DNA of 64,000 nt, taken from positions 1,178,001-1,242,000 of the forward strand of contig CAWJYN010000003.1 in NCBI GenBank assembly GCA_963847145.1, written 5' to 3'. The DNA is from JABFRJ01 sp963847145. GTDB taxonomy: Bacteria; Pseudomonadota; Alphaproteobacteria; Rhizobiales; Hyphomicrobiaceae. Positions 43,113 to 50,904 of the stretch are shown here, piece by piece; position 1 is the first letter of the stretch; every line of letters starts with the position of its first letter. A program made the position numbers and the translations under genes. Under the pieces are notes generated by a model. The model worked only from the letters and a program-made list of their open reading frames with translations. It made no database searches and was not told where the DNA came from.

Positions 43113-43820
43113 ATGATGCGCGAAATCATTCTGGATACGGAAACGACCGGGCTTGATCACGCCAAGGGCGACCGGCTGGTCGAGCTCGGCTGCATCGAGA
43201 TCGTCAACCGGGTGCCGACGGGCAAAGAGTATCACGCGTTCATCAACCCCGAGACGCGCGAGGTGCATCCGGATGCGGAACGCATCCACGGCATCAAGAC
43301 AGCGTTCTTGAAGGACAAGCCGGTGTTCAAGCTGGTGGCAGCCGATTTCCTGACCTTCATCGATGACGCACCGCTGGTCATTCACAATGCGCCGTTCGAC
43401 ATCGGCTTCATCAACATGGAGCTGGAGCGGTTGCGCCTGAAGCCGCTGGCGATGGACCGGGTAGTGGATACGCTGCCGATGGCGCGGCGCAAGTTTCCGG
43501 GTGCATCGAACACGCTTGACGCGTTGTGCAAGCGCTTTGGTATCGATACGCGCGAGCGGACCAAGCACGGGGCGATCGTCGACAGCCTGTTGCTGGCGCA
43601 GGTATACGTTGAGCTGCTGGGTGAGCGGCAGACAACGCTCGGGTTTGGCGGGCCGGCGGTGGGCGCGCCTGGTAAAACGGGCGGGACAGGGCGAGTGAAA
43701 AAAGCTGTGCAGCGGCCGGTGCCGTTGCCCACGCGGCTGACGGCGGCTGATGAAACGCAGCACGCCACGTACGTACAGACGCTGGGAGCGAGCCCGATCT
43801 GGTTGGGTCGCAAAAATTAA
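43113..43820 (+). CDS. dnaQ: DNA polymerase III epsilon subunit (3'-5' exonuclease)
   Basis: This 235-residue proofreading exonuclease has Exo I IILDTETTGLD (catalytic Asp and Glu), HGI, Exo II VIHNAPFDIGFI, and Exo III TKHGAIVDSLLLAQVY (HxxxxxD). The C-terminus holds the flexible linker and the alpha-subunit contact. The ATG is doubled (43113 and 43116); GAGAGGGA precedes it. It is part of the coaE-dnaQ-secB neighbourhood. Confidence 0.95.
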   Translation: MMREIILDTETTGLDHAKGDRLVELGCIEIVNRVPTGKEYHAFINPETREVHPDAERIHGIKTAFLKDKPVFKLVAADFLTFIDDAPLVIHNAPFDIGFINMELERLRLKPLAMDRVVDTLPMARRKFPGASNTLDALCKRFGIDTRERTKHGAIVDSLLLAQVYVELLGERQTTLGFGGPAVGAPGKTGGTGRVKKAVQRPVPLPTRLTAADETQHATYVQTLGASPIWLGRKN

Positions 43821-44057
43821 CTATAAATCAGCCGGTTAAGCTCGTTTCGATGGCGATTTGGCCGTTGCGTCCGAAGAGGTCGAGGCGGTCGCTCTGGCGT
43901 GCCGATTAGACGGCTCTGGAGGGGTCGCAGACGCGCAAAAATAGTTTTCAGGTAGGGAGGTAGCCAAAAAATGAAAAGCTCACCAGAGCGCTTCTAAGTG
44001 CGCGGCGTGCGATTAACTCTATCCGGTTGATTCTTAACCCCATTTGCTGAGCGGGGA

Positions 44058-44552
44058 TCATGCAACCGCGGTGCCACCGCTCTGTTGCTTTTGCATGTAG
44101 AGGCCGGCGAAATCGATGGGATCGAGCAGCAACGGCGGGAAGCCGCCCTCCCGCGTGATGTCCGCCACCAGCCGCCGCACGAACGGGAACGTCAGCGCCG
44201 GGCAGTTGATGAGCAGGAACGGCTCCAGCGATTGGTCGGGCACGTTCTCCAGCTGAAGCGCGGCGCCGTATTGGAGCTCGAGCTCGTAGAGCACGCCCGC
44301 TTTGACCGAGCAGTGGGCCGTCAGGCTGGTGACACTCTCGTAGACGTTCGGCCCCATGTTCTGGGCGTTTACGCTCACCTCGATGCGGATGTTGGGCTGC
44401 TCGTCCGCCGACACGTCGACCCGGCCGACGCTGGGGTTCTCAAACGAGAGGTCTTTGATGAACTGCCCCAGTACACGCACCTGCGACTGCGGGCTGGCGG
44501 CGGTTGCGCCGGCGGGGCGGGCACCGTTCTGCGGTTTACGGACATCGGTCAT
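44058..44552 (-). CDS. secB: Protein-export chaperone SecB
   Basis: This 164-residue protein has the SecB core: VRVLGQFIKDLSFENPSV, PNIRIEVSVNAQNMG, VKAGVLYELELQYGAAL and PFLLINCPALTFPFVRRLVADITREGGFPPLLLDPIDF. It keeps preproteins unfolded for SecA. The ATG at 44552 is preferred, with GGAGCG seven bases upstream; the longer frame to 44654 is not family sequence. It is convergent with dnaQ. Confidence 0.95.
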   Translation of the reverse strand: MTDVRKPQNGARPAGATAASPQSQVRVLGQFIKDLSFENPSVGRVDVSADEQPNIRIEVSVNAQNMGPNVYESVTSLTAHCSVKAGVLYELELQYGAALQLENVPDQSLEPFLLINCPALTFPFVRRLVADITREGGFPPLLLDPIDFAGLYMQKQQSGGTAVA

Positions 44553-44743
44553 GGGCAGCGCTCCGGCGCGGGCGGATGGTGTTAAGCGCGGTCCCGCTAA
44601 CACGCGCGGTGACCCACCGCAATTGCAGCCGAGCCATGCCACCAGAAAAGCCACTTAGGGCATGTTAACGTATTGGACAACCTTTTGCGGTGCGGTATGG
44701 CTGCGGCTTGCGCATGTTTCAGCCAGCGCACGAGGGCAGCCCC

Positions 44744-45787
44744 ATGCATGCCAAGGTCGAAACCGAGATCAAGTATCTGTTCGAGGCGCCGCCGGAGCCC
44801 GGCACGACGCGCGCGCTGCTGCCAGGGCTAGCGTGGCTCCGCGTGCCGTTGCCGTTCGTGCTCGATCACGTCAACTGCTGGCTGCTGGATGACGCGGGCG
44901 GCGGAACGACGCTGATCGACACCGGTGCCGACAAGCCGGAGACGCGCGCGATGTGGGACGGGGTGCTTGGTGCGTTGCCCGCTGACCGCGCCGTCAACCG
45001 ACTGATCTGTACACACGGTCACCCAGACCATGTGGGCCTGGCTGGGTGGCTGGTCGACAAGCTCGGTGTGCGGCTGCACATGACATTGGCCGAGTGGCTG
45101 GCGCCGCAGGTTTGGCGCGAGGAAGGTGCGAACCCGATGCGCCCTGCCACCCAGGCCTTCTTTCTGAGCCATGGGCTGAGCAACGGCGCCGTTGCCGCCA
45201 TGGACAAGGCACGCGAGCAAGTGCCGTTCCGCAACTATCCACTGCCAGCGAATTTTGTACGCCTGCGCGATGGTGACAGACTTTCGTTCGGCGGCCGCAA
45301 GTGGCAGGTGCTGGTCAACGGCGGGCATGCCGACGAGCACGCCTCGTTTTACTGCAAGGCTGACGGCATTCTGATTGCGGGCGATCAGATCCTGTCCAAG
45401 ATCACGCCGGTGGTTGGGGTGTTTCCGAGCCAGCCGCTGTCGGACCCGCTGGCCGACTATCTCGCTTCGCTGGCGCGGCTGCGCACGCTGCCGGCCGACA
45501 CGATCGTGCTGCCCTCCCACGGACTGCCGTTCCGCGGCCTGCACACGCGCATCGACCAGCTGGCCAGCCACCACAAGGCGCGTTTGCAAGCGCTGTGGGA
45601 GCTGATGGACGAGCCTGCCAATGGTATCGAACTCGCGCACGGGCTGTTCGCCAAAGCGATGGCCGCCAAAGGCCAGACCGTCATGGCGCTGGCAGAGACG
45701 CTGGCGCACGCGCACTATTTGGTCACCACTAAGCGGGCCAAGCGGATTGACGCGGCGGATGGTGGCGTGACGTTCGTGCGGGTTTGA
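44744..45787 (+). CDS. MBL-fold metallo-hydrolase
   Basis: This 347-residue protein has the metallo-beta-lactamase metal motif THGHPDHVGLAGWL (HxHxDH, near residue 90), LIDTGADKPETR before it, GGHADEHASFYC, and DGILIAGDQILSKITP. The N-terminus LFEAPPEPGTTRALLPGLAWLRVPLPF resembles the MBL proteins often annotated as beta-lactamase-like or hydroxyacylglutathione hydrolase-like in alphaproteobacteria. Substrate unknown. GAGGG lies eight bases before the ATG. Confidence 0.87.
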   Translation: MHAKVETEIKYLFEAPPEPGTTRALLPGLAWLRVPLPFVLDHVNCWLLDDAGGGTTLIDTGADKPETRAMWDGVLGALPADRAVNRLICTHGHPDHVGLAGWLVDKLGVRLHMTLAEWLAPQVWREEGANPMRPATQAFFLSHGLSNGAVAAMDKAREQVPFRNYPLPANFVRLRDGDRLSFGGRKWQVLVNGGHADEHASFYCKADGILIAGDQILSKITPVVGVFPSQPLSDPLADYLASLARLRTLPADTIVLPSHGLPFRGLHTRIDQLASHHKARLQALWELMDEPANGIELAHGLFAKAMAAKGQTVMALAETLAHAHYLVTTKRAKRIDAADGGVTFVRV

Positions 45788-45831
45788 GTGACCCCATTTG
45801 ACGGCGTGTCGGTTCTGCCGCACGATTTCGC

Positions 45832-46713
45832 ATGACCCCTGTCAGCCACGGCCCAACCTCCCGCACCTTTTTCTCGCAACGCCTGCGGCTGCACTATGCC
45901 GACTGGGGCAATCCTGATGCGCCGCCGCTTTTGCTGGTGCACGGCGGCCGCGACCATTGCCGCAATTGGGACTGGATCGCCGATCGGCTGAAGAAGGACT
46001 GGCACATCATTGCGCCCGACCTGCGCGGCCACGGCGATAGTCAATGGTCGACGACCGGCACATACAGTATGGAGGGCTATCTCTGTGATCTGGCACAGTT
46101 AATAGATCAGCAGTCGCTGGCCCCGGTCACCGTGATTGCTCACTCGCTCGGGGGCAATATTTCGCTCCGCTACGCGGGGATATTTCCGGATAAGATCAAG
46201 AAGCTGATCGCCATCGAAGGGCTCGGCCTGTCTCCGAAGCTGCGGGCGGAGCGATTGGCAAAGCCCTTTGACGAGCGCATGCGCGCCTGGATCGCCGAGC
46301 AACGCGGCTTGTCGGGCCGGCTGCCGCGCCGCTACACGACCCTTGAAGATGCGTTCCAGCGCATGCGTGACGAGAACAAGCATCTGTCAGCGGACCAGGC
46401 ACGCCACCTCACCCAGCATGGCGTCAACCAAAACGAGGACGGCACCTACAGTTGGAAATTCGACAACTATGTGCGCGTCTTTCCGCCCGTCGACATGGCG
46501 TCAGGCGATGTCGAGCAGTTGTGGTCACGCATCACGTGCCCAACTCTGTTGGTGTACGGAAAAGAGAGTTGGGCTTCCAATCCGGAACAAGATGGCCGCA
46601 TCCAGCACTTCAAGACGGCACGCGTGACCCTGTTTGAAAACGCCGGCCACTGGGTGCACCACGACCAGCTCGAAAAGTTCCTGAGCATCACAATGGAATT
46701 TCTCAACGCGTAG
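45832..46713 (+). CDS. Alpha/beta hydrolase
   Basis: This 293-residue protein has the alpha/beta-hydrolase fold: LLLVHGGRDHCRNWDWIAD (oxyanion loop), APDLRGHGDSQWS, the nucleophile elbow VIAHSLGGNISLRYAG (Ser near residue 105) and the catalytic His in FENAGHWVHHDQL. The ATG lies 45 bases after the MBL gene, so the two may be co-transcribed. The substrate is unknown. Confidence 0.88.
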   Translation: MTPVSHGPTSRTFFSQRLRLHYADWGNPDAPPLLLVHGGRDHCRNWDWIADRLKKDWHIIAPDLRGHGDSQWSTTGTYSMEGYLCDLAQLIDQQSLAPVTVIAHSLGGNISLRYAGIFPDKIKKLIAIEGLGLSPKLRAERLAKPFDERMRAWIAEQRGLSGRLPRRYTTLEDAFQRMRDENKHLSADQARHLTQHGVNQNEDGTYSWKFDNYVRVFPPVDMASGDVEQLWSRITCPTLLVYGKESWASNPEQDGRIQHFKTARVTLFENAGHWVHHDQLEKFLSITMEFLNA

Positions 46714-46810
46714 GTTGGGTCAAGCTTTGGTGCGCAGCACCAATGCGCGACCCAACAGGGCTCGCTCTGCCGGTGGATGTTGGGTCGCGGCTTAACGCCT
46801 TGACCCAACC
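46713..46810. repeat. GGTTGGGTCAAG...CTTGACCCAACC repeat element
   Basis: The outer arms GGTTGGGTCAAG (46713-46724) and CTTGACCCAACC (46799-46810) are perfectly complementary. Inner arms CGCGACCCAAC (46746-46756) and GTTGGGTCGCG (46779-46789) are also perfect. It lies in the gap between the alpha/beta hydrolase gene, whose stop it touches, and phaR. A shorter relative is at 36594-36623. Confidence 0.8.
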
Positions 46811-46844
46811 GACGTCCAAGCCGCCACCGGCGCCGACGTATCCC

Positions 46845-47564
46845 CTACCCGCGATCCTTGGCCAGCTTGTCGATCATCGCCTGCATGGCTTTTAGCTGCG
46901 CTTGCATGTCGGCCAGCTGCCCGCCATTCGCGTTGGCGCCGGGCTCGGGGGCCGGGCGCAACGGCGTCGCTGCGGGTGCTGAGGTTTTTGCTGGCGTCGG
47001 CACCGCGTGGGCAGCGGCGCCGGGCTGCACAAACCCGGGTTGGGCTGCGGCCTTCTGGGCGGCGTTGGTGCCGAAGGGAGAGAACATGGACATCGCCTGT
47101 TCGAACATGGCGAGGTTTTTGCGTGCTTGCTCTTGATAGGCTTCGAGCGCTCCGACCGGCGTCAAAACGGATGCGAACTGCTCGCGTACCCGGCTCTGCT
47201 CGCGCGTCAGGGTATCGAGCGAGACTTGCAGGTAGCTCGGCACCATCTTACCGATGCTATCGCCGTAGAAGCGGATCAGCTGCCTCAGGAACGGGATCGG
47301 CAGCATCGTTTGGCCGACGCCGCCGCGGCTTTCCTGCTCGACGATGATCTGCGTCAGCACAGAATGGGTGAGGTCGTCACCGCTCTTGGCGTCGTAGACA
47401 ACGAAATCGCGCTCAGCCTTGACCATGGCAGCGAGGTCGTCGAGCGTTACGTAAGTGCTCGTCTCGGTGTTATAGAGCCGCCGGTTGGCGTACTTTTTGA
47501 CCACCACCGGCTCTTTTTTGTCAGCCGGTTTCGAGGATAATTTTTCTGCAGGTTTGTCGAGCAT
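46845..47564 (-). CDS. phaR: Polyhydroxyalkanoate synthesis repressor PhaR
   Basis: This 239-residue regulator has the PhaR DNA-binding domain at about residues 20-80 (VKKYANRRLYNTETSTYVTLDDLAAMV) and then the PHB-accumulation regulatory part (LTREQSRVREQFASVL). The C-terminal third is rich in Ala and Pro and ends in a short coiled segment. PhaR binds PHA granules and represses phasin and PHA genes. It is divergent from phaA across 326 bases, so phaA could be a target. Confidence 0.93.
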   Translation of the reverse strand: MLDKPAEKLSSKPADKKEPVVVKKYANRRLYNTETSTYVTLDDLAAMVKAERDFVVYDAKSGDDLTHSVLTQIIVEQESRGGVGQTMLPIPFLRQLIRFYGDSIGKMVPSYLQVSLDTLTREQSRVREQFASVLTPVGALEAYQEQARKNLAMFEQAMSMFSPFGTNAAQKAAAQPGFVQPGAAAHAVPTPAKTSAPAATPLRPAPEPGANANGGQLADMQAQLKAMQAMIDKLAKDRG

Positions 47565-47890
47565 GACGCCTCACTTCCGGCCACCGGCTCACACCGTTTC
47601 AAGGACGCCCGGAACCCAGGAAGGCCTCAGAAAACAGGGTGTCACGACGGCTTTACACTGATCTGTGTCTTGACGCCGCGTCAAAACGTCTCGCAGATTA
47701 GCACGCCTCTACCGCACTGCACCAGACTGATTTTTGCAAAGCATCAAAGAGGCGTGGTTGGCAGAGTGCCGATTGCGAATGGCCGTCTGCGCCTGCTAAC
47801 GTCACGGAACGTGGATTTTCAGCGTCCTTCGGTTTCCGCAGGCGCAACTGTATCGTTTGATAGCCTGCCCCCACCGCAAAGGACCCCGCC
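47565..47890. other. Divergent intergenic region between phaR and phaA
   Basis: About 326 bases with promoters expected for both genes. No gene was seen. It is the natural place for a PhaR operator, though I could not identify one by eye. Confidence 0.5.
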
Positions 47891-49075
47891 ATGAGCTCAG
47901 ATGCCACTACCGTCGTTATCGCTTCAGCCGCGCGCACGCCAGTCGGCGCTTTCAACGGTGCCTTCGCGTCCATGCCGGCCCACGAACTCGGCAAGATCGC
48001 CATCCAGGCCGCGCTGGCGCGGGCCAAGGTCGATGCCAAGGACGTGTCCGAGGTGATCATGGGGCAGGTGCTGGATGCCGGCGCGGGCCAGAACCCGGCA
48101 CGGCAGGCTTCGATCAACGCCGGCATTCCGAACGAAGCGCCGGCCTGGGGCTTGAACCAGTTGTGCGGTTCAGGTTTGCGCGCGGTCGCACTCGGCATGC
48201 AGCAAATTCTTGACGGTGCCAAGGTTGTCGTCGCCGGCGGCCAGGAGAGCATGAGCCAGGCACCCCACGTCATGCATCTGCGCGACGGCACCAAGATGGG
48301 CGACGCCAAGATGATCGACACAATGATCAAGGACGGCCTTTGGGACGCGTTCAATGGCTATCACATGGGCACAACGGCTGAGAACGTCGCCAAGCAGTTC
48401 CAAATCACGCGTGAGGATCAGGACAAGCTTGCCGTCGGCTCGCAGAACAAAGCCGAAGCCGCGCGCAAGGCCGGCAAGTTCAAAGATGAGATCTGTGCCG
48501 TCACCGTGAAGACGCGCAAAGGTGACGTGATCGTCTCCGATGACGAATACATCAAAGATGGCGTCACCCTTGAAGGCATTGCCAAGCTGAAGCCCGCCTT
48601 CGATAAAGCTGGCACTGTCACCGCCGCCAACGCTTCCGGCATCAATGACGGCGCGGCGGCGCTGGTGCTGATGAGCCTTGCTGAAGCCAAGAAGCGCGGC
48701 ATCAAGCCGTTGGCCAAGATCGTGTCCTGGGCCAATGCCGGCGTCGATCCCGCGATCATGGGCACCGGCCCGATCCCGGCGTCGAAACTGGCACTGGAGC
48801 GCGCTGGCTGGAAAGTGGCCGATCTCGATCTGATCGAAGCCAACGAAGCTTTCGCAGCGCAGGCATGCGCGGTGAACAAGGGCCTCGGCCTCGATCCCGC
48901 CAAGGTCAACGTCAACGGCGGTGCTATCGCCATCGGCCATCCAATTGGTGCGTCGGGTGCCCGCGTGCTCACCACGCTGCTGTTTGAAATGCAGCGCCGC
49001 GACGCCAAGAAAGGTCTCGCTACCCTCTGCATCGGCGGCGGCATGGGCGTCGCGATGTGTGTCGAGCGGGTGTGA
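47891..49075 (+). CDS. phaA: Acetyl-CoA acetyltransferase (beta-ketothiolase)
   Basis: This 394-residue thiolase joins two acetyl-CoA into acetoacetyl-CoA, the first step of polyhydroxybutyrate synthesis. The nucleophile Cys is at residue 92 in NQLCGSGLRAV. The catalytic His sits in GGAIAIGHPIGASGARV, and the second Cys at residue 380 lies in LCIGGGMGVAMC. Length is standard. AAGGA lies seven bases before the ATG. The reductase phaB, often adjacent, does not follow; an EamA transporter does. Confidence 0.95.
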   Translation: MSSDATTVVIASAARTPVGAFNGAFASMPAHELGKIAIQAALARAKVDAKDVSEVIMGQVLDAGAGQNPARQASINAGIPNEAPAWGLNQLCGSGLRAVALGMQQILDGAKVVVAGGQESMSQAPHVMHLRDGTKMGDAKMIDTMIKDGLWDAFNGYHMGTTAENVAKQFQITREDQDKLAVGSQNKAEAARKAGKFKDEICAVTVKTRKGDVIVSDDEYIKDGVTLEGIAKLKPAFDKAGTVTAANASGINDGAAALVLMSLAEAKKRGIKPLAKIVSWANAGVDPAIMGTGPIPASKLALERAGWKVADLDLIEANEAFAAQACAVNKGLGLDPAKVNVNGGAIAIGHPIGASGARVLTTLLFEMQRRDAKKGLATLCIGGGMGVAMCVERV

Positions 49076-49100
49076 GGTATTGCGTAATTTACGTGAATTG

Positions 49101-49130
49101 AAGGCGCGCCGGAAGCGGTGCGCTTTTTTT
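49101..49130 (+). terminator. Terminator after phaA
   Basis: A GC-rich hairpin (AAGGCGC paired with GCGCTT across one bulge) is followed by seven T residues at 49124-49130, 25 bases after the phaA stop. Confidence 0.65.
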
Positions 49131-49178
49131 GCATTCACGGGATTGCCCCATGGCTCTGCGAACATCTTGGCTGCAGCG

Positions 49179-50081
49179 ATGACGGAAGAGAGACTTCCTC
49201 GCGACGGACCGCGCTCCCCTCGTGCCACCCTCCTCGGCCTTGGTGCCATTGCGCTGTGGTCTGCGCTCGCAGCCCTCACGGTGCTGTCCGGCAAGCTGCC
49301 ACCCTTCCAGCTCACCGCCATGGCCTTTACCGTCGGCACTGTTGTCGGCCTCGCCTATGCGCGCGTCACCGGCCAATCGCTGATCGTGCTACGCAACGTC
49401 CCGCTCTCTGCCTGGGCCCTCGGGCTCGGCGGGCTGCTCGGGTACCACGTCTGCTACTTCATGGCGCTGGCGCGCGCGCCGGCGCTTGAAGCGTCGCTGA
49501 TCAGCTACCTGTGGCCGCTGCTGATTGTCGTGTTCGCGGGACTGCTGCCGGCGCGCTTTGGCGGCAAGCCGCTGACAGGCCTGCATGTGCTTGGTGCCGT
49601 GATCGCGTTCGCTGGCTCCGCGCTAGTTCTTTTGCAAGGGCAGGCACGGCCGGATTTCAGCGCCGCGGCCGCAATTGGCTACGCACTCGCATTCGCATGT
49701 GCGCTGATCTGGTCGAGCTATTCCGTCGCCTCGCGATGGTTCCGCGATGTGCCGAGTACGGCGGTGATCGGGTTCTGCGGCGGCACTGCGGTGGGGTCTG
49801 CGCTCTTGCACCTGTTGCTGGAAAGTTGGGTCTCGCCAACCAGCACCGGCCAGTGGATCGCTATCGCCGCGCTCGGCCTTGGCCCACTCGGTCTTGCGTT
49901 CTATCTGTGGGATGAAGGCATGAAGCATGGCGACATGCTTCGGCTGGGCCTCGCCTCTTATGCGACGCCGCTGTTTTCCACCCTCGTGCTCGCTGCCCTC
50001 GGCCTCGGCACGCTGTCGCCGATGCTGGTGCTGGCTGCCGCGCTGGTGACAGTGGGTGCGGTGATCGCAGGGCGGGGGTGA
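49179..50081 (+). CDS. EamA family (DMT) transporter
   Basis: This 300-residue protein has about ten hydrophobic helices arranged as two EamA repeats, for example LLGLGAIALWSALAALTVLSG and AIGYALAFACALIWSSYSVASRW. It also has YFMALARAPALEASLISYLWPLLIVVF and FYLWDEGMKHGDMLRLGLASYATPLFS. DMT proteins export or import amino acids, metabolites or drugs; the substrate is not predictable. The ATG at 49179 fits the family start, although the frame is open far upstream. Confidence 0.9.
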   Translation: MTEERLPRDGPRSPRATLLGLGAIALWSALAALTVLSGKLPPFQLTAMAFTVGTVVGLAYARVTGQSLIVLRNVPLSAWALGLGGLLGYHVCYFMALARAPALEASLISYLWPLLIVVFAGLLPARFGGKPLTGLHVLGAVIAFAGSALVLLQGQARPDFSAAAAIGYALAFACALIWSSYSVASRWFRDVPSTAVIGFCGGTAVGSALLHLLLESWVSPTSTGQWIAIAALGLGPLGLAFYLWDEGMKHGDMLRLGLASYATPLFSTLVLAALGLGTLSPMLVLAAALVTVGAVIAGRG

Positions 50082-50083
50082 TG

Positions 50084-50195
50084 CGTAGGGCGCAATAGCA
50101 AAGTGTATTGCGCCGCCGAGCCACAGAAGCGATGCTGCCGTGACGGACTAATCTCGTGCCCCGGCGCAATACGGCTTCGCCTTTTGCGCCCTACG
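50084..50195. repeat. CGTAGGGCGCAA inverted repeat element
   Basis: The arms CGTAGGGCGCAA (50084-50095) and TTGCGCCCTACG (50184-50195) are perfectly complementary, with inner GCAATA and TATTGC-type sequences. It fills the gap between the EamA gene and the GST gene. Confidence 0.8.
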
Positions 50196-50219
50196 GCCCC
50201 ATCCGAACGGAGCCATCCC

Positions 50220-50831
50220 ATGATCGAAGTCCATCATCTGCAAGCGTCCCGCTCGCGCCGCATCACCTGGATGTTGGAGGAGCTTGGCCAACCCTACGAA
50301 GTAATCACCTACGCGCGCGATGCCACCACCAACCTCGCCCCGCCCGAGTTGAAAGCCATCCACCCGCTCGGCAAAGCGCCGATCCTGCGCGATGGCACCG
50401 TCACACTGATCGAATCCGGTGCCATCATCGACTATCTCGTGCGCACTTATGGCAAAGGCCACTTTGCGCCGGCGCTGACATCGCCTGACTACAATCGCTA
50501 CAGCCAAATGCTGCACTATGCCGAGGGCTCGGCGATGCTGCCGCTGCTGCTGCGCCTTTACGTGAGCCGGCTTGGCGATGCCGGCAAACCGCTGCATCCG
50601 CGCATCGCCGGCGAAATGGAGAACCATCTCGGCTGGCTGAACAGCGCGCTTTCAGGCCGCCAGTGGTTTGTTGGCGACAATATTACCGGCGCTGACATCA
50701 ATCTGTCGTTTGTCGCGCAGATGGCGCTGCGGTTTGCCGGGCGGGATGCGTACCCGAACCTGACGGCCTTTGTCGATCGCATCGAGGCGCGTCCGGCGTA
50801 CATCCGCGCCATTACGCGCAGTGGGGCGTAG
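50220..50831 (+). CDS. Glutathione S-transferase family protein
   Basis: This 203-residue protein has a thioredoxin-fold N-half with IEVHHLQASRSRRITWMLEEL and HPLGKAPILRDGTVTLIESGAIIDYL. A helical C-half follows with RQWFVGDNITGADINLSFVAQ, the N-capping GST motif. A role in glutathione conjugation or peroxide reduction is generic to the family. The ATG at 50220 fits the family start, and the gene lies just after a repeat element. Confidence 0.92.
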   Translation: MIEVHHLQASRSRRITWMLEELGQPYEVITYARDATTNLAPPELKAIHPLGKAPILRDGTVTLIESGAIIDYLVRTYGKGHFAPALTSPDYNRYSQMLHYAEGSAMLPLLLRLYVSRLGDAGKPLHPRIAGEMENHLGWLNSALSGRQWFVGDNITGADINLSFVAQMALRFAGRDAYPNLTAFVDRIEARPAYIRAITRSGA

Positions 50832-50841
50832 GGGGCGCTGG

Positions 50842-50883
50842 CGCAAAAAGCAAAACGCCCCGACGCTTGCGAGCCGGGGCGTT
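50842..50883 (-). terminator. Terminator shared by the GST and NYN genes
   Basis: A perfect 9-bp stem, AACGCCCCG (50854-50862) and CGGGGCGTT (50875-50883). On the minus strand it is followed by TTTTGCTTTTTGC, giving an intrinsic terminator for the NYN gene. On the plus strand it lies just after the GST stop. Confidence 0.8.
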
Positions 50884-50904
50884 GCGATCAGTCGTGGGTT
50901 TCAT

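Noticed and set aside
48170..49339. A 389-codon frame antisense to phaA
   Set aside because: It is a shadow of the thiolase gene and has no recognisable protein features.
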